A program made the translations under genes and the position numbers. Shown here piece after piece: positions 1 through 11,878 of a stretch of DNA of 64,000 nt. Every line of letters starts with the position of its first letter. Position 1 is the first letter of the stretch. The notes below the pieces were generated by a model. The model saw only the letters and a list, made by a program, of their open reading frames with translations. It made no database searches and was not told where the DNA came from. Origin of the DNA: Azorinus chamasolen (lineage: Eukaryota > Mollusca > Bivalvia > Cardiida > Solecurtidae); NCBI GenBank assembly GCA_963576725.1, contig OY755252.1:26246722-26310721 (forward strand), written 5' to 3'.

Positions 1-177
1 TGCATTAAGTGCTGTCTATTCAGATTTGAGATGACTCACATATAAGCGTTAACAAGTGCGTTTCTCCTGCAAAAGGAATACTTTATATATTGAGCCAGTT
101 TAACTAGTTCCTGACGGTTTTGACTTTGTAGTAGCTGACAAAACTTTACAAAACTTGGTCTAGCATAATAACACTTT

Positions 178-572
178 TTATATACTTCTTACGCAGGTCT
201 GTGTATGAACTACATAAAGAACAAAATGAAATTCGTCTTCAATATCACGAGTTTCACAGTAACTAGAATATCTTTCATTTCTTGGTATGTTTATTTTGCC
301 GTATCTCCCTGTTTCTATTTTTAATGAATGTAAAGACAGACGCAGCCTAGCAAGATAAAATCTACATTTATATGCCAATGTATCTAAATATGCTTCAAAT
401 CTGTATGTTGCTAGTGCATCGCTACTATTGATATTCTCATCTCAACCTTGTACAAAACCATCCACTAATCTTTGTTTAAATATTTTGTGAAATGATTTCG
501 GGTTTACAATTATTTGATCAATCCAAACATCAGCAAAACCATGATTTACTAGTAATGCTTAAATACTTGTAA
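178..572 (-). pseudogene. LINE ORF2 C-terminal domain fragment
   Basis: On the minus strand this reads GFADVW, then FKQRLVDGFVQ, a single stop, and a run with LARLRLSLHSLKIETGRYG, RNERYSSYC and IEDEFHF. This Cys-containing tail follows the reverse transcriptase in many invertebrate LINEs. It is open over 66 codons at its 3' end. The separation from the thumb segment (900-1190) is explained by a repeat insertion at 573-765. Confidence 0.75.
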
Positions 573-765
573 CCAAAGTACAAAAATGAGGCATGCAGGA
601 AACACCACATACAGAACTAACAGCTGCACGAACAGCAACACAAGGAAACAGCAAATGTACATAATTATAAAAACATCAAGAGCCGCACAAAGACAAAACA
701 AACATACGATAGGGGGAAGATGGAAGTACCGCCTACAATCGGCTAATAAATTATTGTATACAGTA
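573..765 (+). repeat. SINE-like dispersed repeat (family S1), copy 1
   Basis: Begins GTACAAAAATGAGGCATGCA and runs through an A-rich middle to a GGGGGAAGATGGAAGTACCG block. The same sequence recurs at 60735-60935 (plus), 60165-60400 (minus) and, partially, 47385-47450 (minus). All copies start with the GTCATGCAGGAAA-type block, so this is a mobile dispersed family. This copy splits the LINE frame between its thumb and C-terminal pieces. No clear polymerase III A/B boxes were found, so SINE is only a working label. Confidence 0.7.
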
Positions 766-899
766 GATAATATTACATTCTGTGTTGAAACTAGTTTCAG
801 CCAATATTTAATAATTCTAACGATTTATATACAAGGGATATCGATCCATTTCACCATATATATTGTATGTCGATGTACACCTCTTTACGTGTAGTAACC

Positions 900-1790
900 T
901 CTTACAAAAGTTTGGGTGTACTCGTTCTATTTGTTTAGATTAAGTATAACCCCATACTTCACAGCTATACTTCAAAATAGAACTAACAAATACATCAAAT
1001 AACTGACATGTAACACTACATTTCAGGTTTAAACAGTTAATATTGGCCATGAATGCATTCAATGATCTCAGCCCTTTACCTACAATAAATTCTTGATTTA
1101 AAACAAAGCTCACAGTGTAGTTGATACCGTCCCAAGGTAGTTAAAGTCATTTACTGTTTCTATAAAATCTCACCCCGTACGACCAAGTTTCATTTTCATT
1201 AATTTTTTCTAAACTTTTCCTGAACACCATTACTAATTTTCGAGCAATTTACAGCTAATACCCAACTTTCGCAGTATTCATTTAATTTATCCAATTTATA
1301 TTGCAAGTCGTTTGGCGAGCTACCAAAGACAACAATGGCATCGGCATGAGGTAAAATTGCAAGTATAATATCATCTATACTTATTCCTATAAGATCTGGA
1401 TCTTGAAGATTTAACTCTAAATCCTTAAGAAAAAGAACAGACATTATGGGCGAGATTATATCCCCTTGCATGAGTCCATGTAATTATCGTAGATCTCAGA
1501 ATAAGTATTTCCTTTTTTAATACATGTCTTGACTTTATCGTACATATCCTTTAAAACACGTAAATATGACCGTTAGAATCCAACCTATATAACTTGAACC
1601 ACAAATAATTTCTATTTATACTATCGAATGCCCTCTTTAAATCGACGAAATCGCAGTACAAACGTTTATTAGACGCTATCGTATTCAGTACAATAGCGTG
1701 AAGAATAAACACCGCGTCTACAGTTGACCGACACGATCTAAAGCCGAACTGTGCATCTGATATGATATTTTTTTCCTCACACTATGCTGA
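900..1790 (-). pseudogene. LINE reverse transcriptase core fragment
   Basis: Holds the fingers/palm and thumb motifs of the LINE. AQFGFR, STVDAVFILH, CDFVDLKRAFDSI, MQGDIISPIMSVLFLKDLE and HADAIVVFGSS appear in the expected order, followed by LDKLNEYCESW and the NYLG / EVWG / IERVHPNFCK thumb. The catalytic YADD is HADA here, so the enzyme would be inactive. Frameshifts occur near 1500 and 1150. Confidence 0.8.
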
Positions 1791-2105
1791 ACCCCTGTTT
1801 TATCAGATAGTCTACCTTGTGGGAGTGCCGTAACTGAGTGCCGTAAATTGCGGAAATGCACTAGTGCATTTTTTTTATGAAAATAAGCAATCGTTAGCCA
1901 ATCGTAGCGCTCATGTAAGCGCCAGCCAATCATAGCGCTCCATGTGGGCCATCCGTTGTATTACTGCGCTGTTTGTAAGGAATGGCCGAAACAGCCGTCA
2001 GCTATATAGCCTGTTTCATTTTCTTTGGAATTTTAAAGCTTATGTGATAAAACTCGTGTCATATCATTATAGTAAACTCGTTTCATAAAAACAATGTGTA
2101 ATGAT
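1790..2105. other. Insert of unknown origin inside the LINE
   Basis: In LINEs the IIPLYKK/LLN block and the AQFGFR block are normally about 20 residues apart. Here they are separated by about 340 bp. The extra sequence contains two near-copies of a GCCAATCGTAGCGCTCATGT-type motif (about 1898 and 1926). No terminal repeats were recognised, so its nature is open. Confidence 0.4.
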
Positions 2106-2855
2106 CACTCATGTAAGATCCTCTATATTTAACAGCCCTGCAAATATTTCAGCAAAGCAGCTAATCAATGTAATAATGTATTTGGAAGAGTTTATACGAT
2201 CACTCTTTTTATATAATGGAATAACTATGCCCTGGGTCAAAATGGCATTGAATGAATCGCACAAGTGTGAAGCTATAATATCAATGGATTCAATAAAGTA
2301 TGAAGTTAGTAGAATATCAACCCCTACCGCTTTATCTGAATTGCGTTTTTTAACAACTGCTAAAATATCACAATTAATTTCATCAAAATTTAAAAAATTG
2401 CAATTAGGATTGTCAAAATCATGATTATAGCAAAGCAACTCTGCGTCCTCATTAACAGTTTGTTTAGAAGAGTCCATCATTGTTTAAAATAGTTAAAATA
2501 AACTTGTCTACGATTATTTCGTTAGTAGCATGTGGCTTCTCCAGAAGATCGACCAAAATGGTGTAAACGTTCATGTTATTAAAATTATTACGCTTACGAG
2601 AAATTAATTTCTTGTATGCTATTTTGCTTTCGCATAATACTATTCTATTTTCAGGCAATGGCTTACTGCTGTAACTGTGTAAAGCACGGAGGTACACTTT
2701 ACTAGCGTGTCTAGCGTTTCTAGCGTGTCTGCATTCAGCATCAAACCATTCACTATCTTTTTTTCAAATCATCGTCTTTAAAGCGTACATGTTTTGAAAA
2801 AAGAGGATCAGCAACCGAACGCATAGTTGCAACAATAATTTTGATCATACTTTTT
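2106..2855 (-). pseudogene. LINE ORF2 linker and first reverse transcriptase motifs
   Basis: Minus-strand frames read VADPLFSKH, then WFDAECRHARNARHAS, ESKIAYKKLISRKRNN, and finally KRNSDKAVGVDILLTSYF with IVIPLYKKSDRINSSKYI. This is the linker between endonuclease and reverse transcriptase plus the first RT motifs. Two frames are needed, and similarity ends at about 2855, which I take as the 5' truncation point. Confidence 0.75.
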
Positions 2856-3459
2856 TAGGGAGTGACTGTGCAGTGCTGATTGCAGGATAACTGATTGAAG
2901 GAGTTCCTGCAGGGGTTGTTTTTGGCATTAAGCAGTCGCCTGTTTTGAAAGTGTAACTTACTGTTAAATATCTGTCCGGTTTAGAGAGGGTGTATTTTAA
3001 TGTAAGAAAGTGCAATAACCTTAAAACTTCATACATTATGACAATACTGGCTATTCCTAAAGTAAGGTGACATAATAATAACTTGTCTCAGTTTAAATCT
3101 GTCATACAATAACATAAGAGATATTTACATGAGTACATGATGTAGACAGTGAAATAAAAGCTATACTGTAAAACTTTTATTGAGTGATCATACTTTAAGT
3201 AAAATTGACAGCTGGTAAGTAAGTGGAAGTGGGCATTAAAAGCAGGTTGAAATGCAGAAAATATTGTAAAAGTTTTGGTATGTCTTTCAACATGTGTTTA
3301 ACACCAACTAGTATGAAAGGCAAACGGTGGTTACTGCTTAAAGTTGATCTCATTACCTAATTAGCTACTTTTAAAATTTAAATATTTGCAATAAATAAAC
3401 TGAAAAGGAGCATTTACTAGAGATTTGGGAAAATAAGAGTGTGTGGATTTGAAACCATT

Positions 3460-3508
3460 GTGATAAATGGAGCATTTGCTTCTTTGGGGCAAATGTTCTA
3501 TTTATCAC
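3460..3508. repeat. Imperfect hairpin within the 490-bp unit
   Basis: GTGATAAATGGAGCATTTGC is followed after nine bases by its near reverse complement GCAAATGTTCTATTTATCAC. The 20-bp arms have three mismatches. The same hairpin is recognisable but weaker in the copy near 4875-4920, so it is an inherited part of the unit. Confidence 0.7.
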
Positions 3509-4187
3509 AATTGATTAGAAAAGTGACTCTTACATTGGTGCGATGTGATACGTGAAGTAAGGTGACGTAGGCCACATAATGATCAGTTTAATTCTCGTTT
3601 AATTCTGTCATAAAATGACGTGGCACTTGTACGTAATGTAGACATAGTGAGATAAAAGATATACAGTAAAAACTTATGTCGGATGATTATAACATTAGTA
3701 ACAGCTGGTAAGTACTAAAAGTGGGCATTAACGTGCCACAGTATGATAGCAACAAAAATAATCATTTTTATATTTTTGCATTAATGAATAGACACTATTC
3801 TCTTTTATCCATTGCATTAACGAAATACCATAAAATAAACCACACACGCCGTATAAACCCCTTTTACTTTATTACCATCGATCTTTTCTCTGACTTATCC
3901 AGTCAGTCATTTACGAGGAAGGCTTATCAATGGCACCTAGGTGGGGACTGATAATTAGGGCACATACGTGATAAAGCAATAGGCGGCTATTTATCCGCAT
4001 TTCCCTCTAGGTAGCATCAAACTATGTAGGCCACATGACTAGATGAGCTTCTTGATGGGTGATTTATGGGAAACCGGCAATTAATTCAGCTTTTTTAATT
4101 GATCGGATGGAAGAAAGGGAGATACAGTGGAAAATAGTGGTTCTTAGTGAAATATATCACATATATTATATAGCAGTCGGCCTTTTC

Positions 4188-4474
4188 AAACAATCATAAC
4201 TTCTGTAATTTGTGTCCGAATTATACTTTGTTTGCGGCATATCAAAGAGCATTGCCTGAGCCACGGATTCGTGTCACAGTTTTTTGATATCTTGCTTCGA
4301 TCGTCTAAAATCAAACGAAACGTAGCGGGAAGCAGAATTTTAAGGGTCTTAAAACTAAAATATTGCATAACTCCCAAACGGAGAGTTGTATCATACATCT
4401 GTGACACGGATCCCTGGACATATTGGCCAAGTACAATAAGTTTTGTCCAAAAGATAACCTTGTAATTGCTGTTT
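4188..4474. repeat. Palindromic MITE-like element
   Basis: GAGCCACGGATTCGTGTCAC on the left faces CTGTGACACGGATCCCTGG on the right. Weaker complementarity continues outward (CAAACAATCATAACTTCTGT against the 4450-4473 end). Overlapping open frames on both strands here are by-products of the inverted repeat. It sits inside the interrupted tandem array. Confidence 0.5.
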
Positions 4475-5375
4475 GAAAAAAAATCAAACTAGCACATTTA
4501 AATAGATTTCAAATGTCGGTTTTGATAGGATTATCGATTTTTCTGATGAATAATCAAATAAATTAGTATAACTAACCAACTAGGCTCAGAGAAAATGGCT
4601 CTACGTAGTTTGAAATATGATTTTTCGATATCTGGAGCTAAACTATCTCGCCACCTTAAATGCAGATTGAAATGAAGGAAATATTGTTGTTGTTTTGGTC
4701 TGACATTAAACATGCGTTTAACACCAACCAGTATGAAAAGCAAATGATTTGACTCCTTAAATTGTGTTTTAATCCATTACCTCATAGGTTAAATTTTGCA
4801 TCAAAAATTGAAAAGGAGCATTTACTAGAGGAATGGGAAAAATAAGAAGTGTGTAAATGAAACCATTGTTATAAATGGAGCATTTGCCTCTTAAGAGCAA
4901 GTACCGTATTTATCACAAGTATATCAAAACGTGTCTCCTACATAGGCAGAGGTGATTCGGAAAGTAAGATCACATAATAATAAGTTGTCTTGGTTTAATT
5001 CTGTCATACAGTAAAATAAAATATATTTACATGTGTACATGATATACTTGGTAAAATGAAAGCTATACAGTAAAACCTGTATTGAGTGATCATAACTTAG
5101 ACAAATTGGCAGCTGGGCATTAAGTGCAGTTTGAAATCAAGGAAAATCTTGTGGATGTTTTTCTTTGACTTTCAACTTCTGTTTATCAGAAACTGGTATG
5201 ACAGTTGAACGAGTTTACTGTTTACATGGTGTTTATTGTTTAAACCCATTACATCATAGGCTATATTTTTTAAATCTACCTCTTTGCATCAATAATCTGG
5301 AAAGTAGTATTTAATAGAGAAATGCGAAAAATAAGAAATGTGAAGTTTTTAAACGATTGGTATAAATGTAGCATG

Positions 5376-5420
5376 GACAGGGGCGAGTTGGACAGGGGCG
5401 AGTTGGTCCTGGACCGAATG
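5376..5420 (+). repeat. GGGGCGAGTTG iteron pair
   Basis: GACAGGGGCGAGTTG occurs twice head to tail, followed by GTCCTGGACCGAATGG. This iteron style is one I recognise as a widespread short repeat in invertebrate genomes. It resembles in design the GGGCGAAACGACC repeats at 45965 and 46800. No coding role is supported. Confidence 0.55.
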
Positions 5421-5695
5421 GAAAAGTCGGTAAAGTTGACTTCTGCTTCAGTCGCGATACACACTATTACGGTGGTGCACATGTCAAAATGCATCTGCCC
5501 AAATTGCAAATTGTAAATAGTTGGTACGAATCAGAGGCATTGTTTCGTGTTGCTACAAATATTTTATATTGTGATACCGAACACGACAATCTTGTTCCGG
5601 ATAGGAAAAATGTGGATGGTGGTGATGTTGCGATTTATATAACGGTAAAAACAAAAACATTCCGGCTCCAGTACCAAAGCAAATTTCCCCATCAC

Positions 5696-5731
5696 TAATT
5701 GCGCGGGCCCCTGAGGGGGCCCGCGCAATTA
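5696..5731. repeat. Perfect GC-rich palindrome, 16-bp arms
   Basis: TAATTGCGCGGGCCCC, a TGAG loop, then GGGGCCCGCGCAATTA: 16 bp of perfect pairing in otherwise AT-rich DNA. It would form a very stable hairpin. No downstream gene or U-run is present to support a terminator reading. Confidence 0.85.
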
Positions 5732-5739
5732 GCATTATA

Positions 5740-7860
5740 AACGACAGTCAATTTATTCAATACAAGCATTTATCAAGAAACATTTTTTAATCTTTAGCAC
5801 GAAGCGGGTGAATTCATGGTAACCTATGTGGATACCACTGACCTAGATTATATGTCGGGTCACTCAGCAGACAGTATGACTTCAATTTTTCTACTATTCC
5901 GGTATTGAAAAAAACGGAAATTGTATTATGAACATGGAGCCGGACGTGTTTATATCACCACTTTGCAAAGCGTACTAAAGGTTCATCAATCTTGTACTGG
6001 CAGTTAACATAGAAATATGTATCTATACCATTGATTAACACGTGAGTGTATATTTAAGTTATGTACAATACACAAGTCACATTAATAAAACATCATATTA
6101 TCTTATAACATTTCATTACATAATCTGCGGCGTTGGAGTGCTTAAACAGTTCCGTTAACCAATATGTATGTTCTAGGGCATTTAAGTCAAACTAACAGAC
6201 GTAATCAGGCCGATAATGAATCTTAAGTACGAATATTCCAACATTTTGTCAGATAGTTTGCTCCACAGTTTATCCAGTTGCAAATAAAATCTATATGTAC
6301 GCAAATGACTGTAAGTGCTGTGAAAGAGCCTGGCGCGTTTGTGCTATGGTCTGTGGTATCTTGAATGCACATTTCTTGTGACGTAACTCACGTGCATAGT
6401 ACGATTACCATAACCAGTATTACGATTGTATTCCGGACTTTTTTTAACGATATTTGGTTTTCATTATACCACTGAGCAGGAATAAAACAAAGTATTGCAA
6501 TTATATCGCGACAACCAGCTAATTACAGGTGGCGGAATATCCAGGAGTGTTTTCGATTTACAGAGCAAATTGCATTGTTACCTGATCGGTAGAACCGGGT
6601 GGAACTACCAATCTACCGATGAGAAAATAGATTAGACGTAACATTTGCAGTCCGATTAAGACCCCTAGAAAGTTGTCATTCCTTTTAAAATACCTCCGTT
6701 TGACGGTCTGCAGTTGGCATACAGTTAACATAACACATGTTTTACCTCGTTAAAACACGTTTTACCTCGTATAGCTCGAAGAATTTGACCTGGACATTCA
6801 CCTATATGCAGAATACATAATGAGATGACGCTGTATAGATAAAACTCCACCGGTAAATCGCGAAGTCTATTCTCGCTGAAATTACAGGAGAGCAATAAAC
6901 CATATAATCACGAGTGTATCCATGCATAGTTGCTTGCCGGGACACGTGCCGAGGATAAACCCGTGCAATGCCGATGATAAAAATAGAAATGTTACGAATT
7001 TTTATTTATGCATGCTAAGTAGGCCAGGGCCCAAGTCAAATAGTTCGAGCTATATAAACCAGCGTATGTGCGTGTACGCGTGTACGTGTGCAACTACGCA
7101 CTACTACAAGTGCGTATTGCAAATACATTGTATCATCCATACAAATTAAATATTCTTCTCAATTTGAGCATATGTTTTAAAATATTGAACGGGTCTAAAC
7201 AGTAGGAATATAATCCGAGTTATCACTAATCGATTAATCGTCCATTCGTTCCACTCTTGTTTAGATTTGAATCGCTTTTAATAAATTTTAATAGTATACA
7301 TCTGTAATAATCATAACATTTAAATAGATATTCTAGCGATTAACTGATACTAAATATGATCACTATAATCAGAGACATGTATTGCAATCTTTGTATTTAC
7401 TTTAGTCAAAGTCAATGTGTATTTTTTTTATTATGCTTGATACTGCGGGCAAGATTGCTTCTGTAGACGGATGGACGGACAACTTCATTTTATGGCAGTA
7501 TAATTACAGGACCAATCCTTATAATTATACTGGCCTCAAAAATGCTAAACTTATTTTATTCGATGGGTACATAAAGCCGATACTTAAAGACTTACGCAAA
7601 CGGTTTAGATATATATTAAACCAAACAAAATTGTTTGGCACTAAAATTCAATACGGACAGGTAATCAAGTTGCCAAACTTCAGCCATAGAAGATAATGTG
7701 CTTAAATTGTACGGAAAAAGGAATATACAAATACTTTTGCAGAGTACAATGTATTGTGTAATTCTCAAATAGCAAATACTGTGCCTAAAAGGTGTGTTTT
7801 AAAATATATTGATCTAAGCCAGCTGATGTATTATCGTCGTAACTAAACAGAACACTACAT
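5740..7860. other. Region with no recognised gene
   Basis: No open frame here resembles a known family. A 93-codon frame at 7415-7696 (plus) begins MCIFFIMLDTAGKIASV and contains WQYNYRTNPYNYTG. It has no clear splice context or homology that I can name, so it is left unassigned. No tandem or inverted structure stood out. Confidence 0.5.
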
Positions 7861-9270
7861 GAATGTTTGTATCACTGCCTATAGAGTGCAGGCCGAATTC
7901 AGAACTTCGGTTGGGAAGCGGTCGCTAATCTGTACCTATTTGACTGTTTGCAAACTTGCTGATATTTTTACCTACGAGGGGCACGTGTCTTTTACTTAAA
8001 ATTTATGAGTTGACAACAAAAAATATATACGTACTGTTATTTTTTTATTAAGGAGGATCTGTATAAAATGTTATCCATTAAGTAGTGGATTTTCAGAATA
8101 CAAACTTTTGAAAATTGTTTTTAAACTGTCCTATCCTAACTAAAATTGTTTGAAACAAAAGAAGTGTTCACTACATAATCGTTGCAGACTATTTTATCTA
8201 CATCAGAAAAGAAAATACAATCTACCTACGATGAGAATCGAACACATTTTGGTTAGGCAAACTAATTGTATGTTATATCATGAACATTCCAAAATTTGAT
8301 CCACTATATACAGCTAAAACTCAAAAGCCAACATTATACTGTTTTTGTAAGTACTGAAATTTTACCACAAAGAGTGTTTGTGACCTAGACCTGACTCAAC
8401 TCAATAGATGCATCTTTAAAAAACTGAATTTGTACATTTTAATCATGAAGAGTGACTTTGGCTGTGACCTGGTCCAACTATATAAATACAGCTTTAACAG
8501 ATGCATGTGTACACTAACATTAAGTTTCTATTTCATCTAGCCAAGATTAAAGTTGCTGACAGAAAACAAAAAGGACAAAAATAAACCACCGAAATGCAGC
8601 TGTTTGAATATGCTTAAGACTACTAAATATGAAGCACAAAGCATATCTCTTATGCAACGAGAGTAGACCGTGATCTCACTGTTCCTACCGAACCAGTCTG
8701 GTCTGGGTCTTCTCCGATTGCAAAGGCCTAGTAAGGCGTATTAATGGAGGAAATGGTTATCATACAAATCTTGTTATCTATTTAAAATATCTGTCTGATG
8801 TGCGTAATAAATACACATATCATCAGTACTATACATAGACGTTCTGAGGTACATTTATGCACACGCCCACACATACACAGACGCTGTGCAAACATTATCA
8901 GGTGCAAGGGTCAAACATCAGTAACTGAAGTTTTACGGCTAGACTAGTTTCTAAAATGATTGAAACAAAATAGCTTTTCTCTACATAATCAGTGCACATT
9001 ATTTTCTCTACATCGCCATAGAACATCCAGTCTGCATACGGTGGAATTGAGCAATTTATCATGGAATGCTAAACTAAATTGTGTTTTATATCATGAACGT
9101 TCCGTGGCAACAATAAACCACCATCTTCATTTCTTAACACTCTGCAGTACAAATGTTGACAATACAAATTTAGCAACATGCATATTTGCATGAAAACGGT
9201 ATTTGCACACATCTTTTATAGCAATCTGCCTCTTACAATTAAACAAGTAATTTTACAGATGTATGATTAC

Positions 9271-9366
9271 CTTTGTGAGAATCTGCTGAATGTCCTTTTG
9301 ATAATGAATTGGAATGTTCTTCGGCTGGCTTCAAGAATTGTAAGTTGCTGTAAGTCTGTCACACGC
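9271..9366 (-). pseudogene. Exon-like module, array copy 1 (broken)
   Basis: Minus-strand 96-bp block between an AG (plus CT at 9367) and a GTAATC donor (plus GATTAC at 9265). The 3' half reads LSKGHSADSHK as in the other copies, but compensating indels near the start create a TGA. It is best read as a decayed duplicate. Confidence 0.4.
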
Positions 9367-11782
9367 CTCGGTATAAATAACAATTTAAAACAGCTGTTTT
9401 AGGTTTGATCTACAAAACAAAATGCTTGACAATTTAATTTCTCTTTACAGATAGCGTTTTACTTTGCGACATAACATTGGCGCGACCTCGCCCTAATGAT
9501 GCAACCATTTGAGATGAGTGAGCACATCAATAATTAATCCTCTGTATATAGCTTAAAAGCAAAAGCCAATATTGTTCTGTGTTTGCAATCATTGATATTT
9601 TATCACAAAGAGTGATTTTGACATAGACCTTAACCCACTCAATAGATGCATCTTTACAAACTGCATTTGTACACTGATTTTAATATTGAAGGGTGTTTTT
9701 TACCGTAACCTGATTCCACTAAATAGATACAGCTTGAACAAATGCATGTATACACTAAAATGAAAACTCTATTTCATCTAGTTCAAATCAAAAGTTGGAG
9801 CCAAGAGTAAAGTTGCTGACAGAAAACAAACAGGACAAAAGGTCATTCAAAGGCAGCTTTTAAATATGCATGAGAATACAAAATATATAGCACAGAGCAT
9901 ACATCTTCATCAAACATAGTAGTCCGTGATCCCGCAGTTCCTACCGAACCGGTTTGGGCTGGGTTTTCTCCAATTGCAAATGGCTAGTAAGGCCTATTCA
10001 TGAGGGAAAGGGTTAACTTACAAATATTATGTGATCTATTTAAAACCTCCGTCTGAGGTACGTAATAAATACACATACAATCACTACTATACACAAACGT
10101 TCTGAGGTACATGGATGCACTCACACATACACAGATGCTGTGCAAACATTTATGAGGTAAATCGGTTAAACATCAATTAAAATTCAAGATAAAACATCCC
10201 ATCTGCCTACGGTGAGAATCGAACACATTCTGGGAAGGCTAATTGTGCTATATCATGAACATTCCGAGGTAACAGTGAACCGCATTTACTATTTTCATTT
10301 CTTAACATTCTGCAGTACAAATGCTGTCAACACAAATTCAACAACATAAATATTTGCATGAAAACTATATATGCTAACACTTCATTCTGCTTCCAATTAT
10401 ACATATATTCTGAAAATGAGTGATCCTTTGAAAGCAAAAGTAGAAATACAAAAAGAGAACATGTGCAGCTCGGTTTTTGTGAGTCTGGTCAAGAGTAATA
10501 ATTAAAAGTGCAGCACTACTCACACCATTTAGCACCGGCTTAAGCAGTATTTAATTTCAAAACTAATAACATCAAAATAAATTATGCCGAAGGACCAGAA
10601 AAAATAACAGATTTGTGTTTTACCTTTTGGGAGATTTTAAACTAGACCTTAAACAACTCAATAGATGTATCTTTAAAAACTGCATTTGTGCACGAACTTT
10701 GATCTTGAAAGGTGAGGTTTGCCTTGACCTAATCCCATTAAATAGATAAAACTTAAACAGATGCATGTGTTCACTAATATGGCGTTTCGATTTCATCTGC
10801 TTCAAACGTTGGAATCAAGAGTACAGTTGCCGATAGAAAACAAACATGACAAAACAGGTCACTCAAAGGCAACACTTAAATATGTATTAAAACCTCTGTC
10901 TGAGGTACGTATGTAAATGCACATACCATCAATACTATATATAGTCGTACTGAAGTAGTTTTATGCACACATAGATGCTGTAATACACATTATGAGTATG
11001 AGGTACAACGTCAAACATCAGATACTGAAGTTTTATGGTTATAATTATGTCCTATAATAGATATATTAAGATATCTAAGCAGAAAACAAACCGGACAACA
11101 ATGTCTAGTTGTGTACACACACATACACAGATGCTATGCACACATTATGAGGTACAAGCGTCAACGATCATTTGCTGATTTTTTAAGTTTATCATTATGT
11201 CCTATGTAACACTGTTATAAGATAATTAAATACTGGCCAATTCAGAATTATGCTTAACTAGGTAGACTGAGCTATACTTAAGTATAAGGTAGATGAAAAT
11301 CACTCAATAAAAAAACTAATCAAAATGAAATATTTTATTCCTACACTCTTAATAGATGCGTAGTCTCAAATACCAACGCCTATATACTTACAATCATTTA
11401 AACTACAACACACACATTCAGAATACAAACACGACTTTTGAAAACAGTTTCCAAACTGCCTATCTCAACAAAAATGCGTAAAATAAAAAAAACAACTTCC
11501 TCTACATAATCAGTGCAGATTATTTTCTCTACATCACCGTGGACTATCCAATCTGCCAACAGTGAGAAGTGAGCACATACGGTACAGGTTATCTGTGCGT
11601 TATATCATGAACATTCAGAGGTAACAATGAACCACTATTTCCATTTCTTAACATTCTGCAGTACAAATGTTGTCATCACAAATATAACAACATGCATATA
11701 TCCTTGACAACGATATTTGCAAAACTCATTTATAGCAATCCGACTTGCAGTTCTAAAAGTAATTATACAGGTTTATGATTAC

Positions 11783-11878
11783 CTTTGTGCGAATCTGCAG
11801 AATCTCCTTTTAATAATGAACCAGAATGTTTTTCAGCTGGCTTCAAGACATGTACAGTTGCTGTAAGACTGTCAGCAT
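11783..11878 (-). CDS. Candidate 32-codon symmetric exon, array copy 2 (open)
   Basis: The minus strand has a TTTTTACAG acceptor, exactly 96 bp, and a GTAATC donor. In phase 1 it translates without a stop: starts DADSLTATVHVLKP and ends KGDSADSHK. Because 96 is divisible by three and both ends are phase 1, such exons could be joined in any number while keeping frame. The unit is duplicated with its flanking introns every 2.5 kb or so, which is how genes with serial exon repeats arise. I recognise no domain family. It could instead be a conserved non-coding piece of a satellite that happens to be open, so confidence is low. Confidence 0.35.

Larger units (their letters stand above)
178..2855 (-). 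mobile_element. Decayed LINE (non-LTR retrotransposon) ORF2 remnant
   Basis: Reading the minus strand from 2855 to 178 gives, in order, pieces of one LINE ORF2. First comes the WFD.EC linker with basic residues, then an IIPLYKKSD-like block, then an AQFGFR / STVDA / ILHAIV block, then a KRAFDSINR block, then a QGDIISP block with a degraded catalytic motif (HADAIVVFG where YADD is expected). It continues into NYLG / KGLRSLNAF / EVWG / IERVH thumb motifs and ends in a GRYGKINIPRN / IEDEFHF C-terminal domain. Stops and frameshifts break every segment, and no endonuclease domain is seen, so the copy is 5'-truncated and dead. Two foreign inserts interrupt it (573-765 and about 1790-2105). The motif order is that of jockey/CR1-like LINEs; I cannot name the clade. 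Confidence 0.85.
3058..5360. repeat. Interrupted tandem repeat, unit about 490 bp
   Basis: A unit starting AAGTAAGGTGACATAATAAT and containing TTTAACACCAACTAGTATGA and AAAAGGAGCATTTACTAGAG is seen at 3058-3553, 3554-3740 (partial), about 4650-4960 (right part) and 4961-5360. Copies differ by many substitutions, so the array is old. The stretch 3741-4650 does not match the unit and interrupts the array. Confidence 0.8.

Noticed and set aside
7415..7696. 93-codon plus-strand open frame
   Set aside because: Reasonable amino acid mix, but no motif or splice context; length is within chance in this AT-rich DNA.
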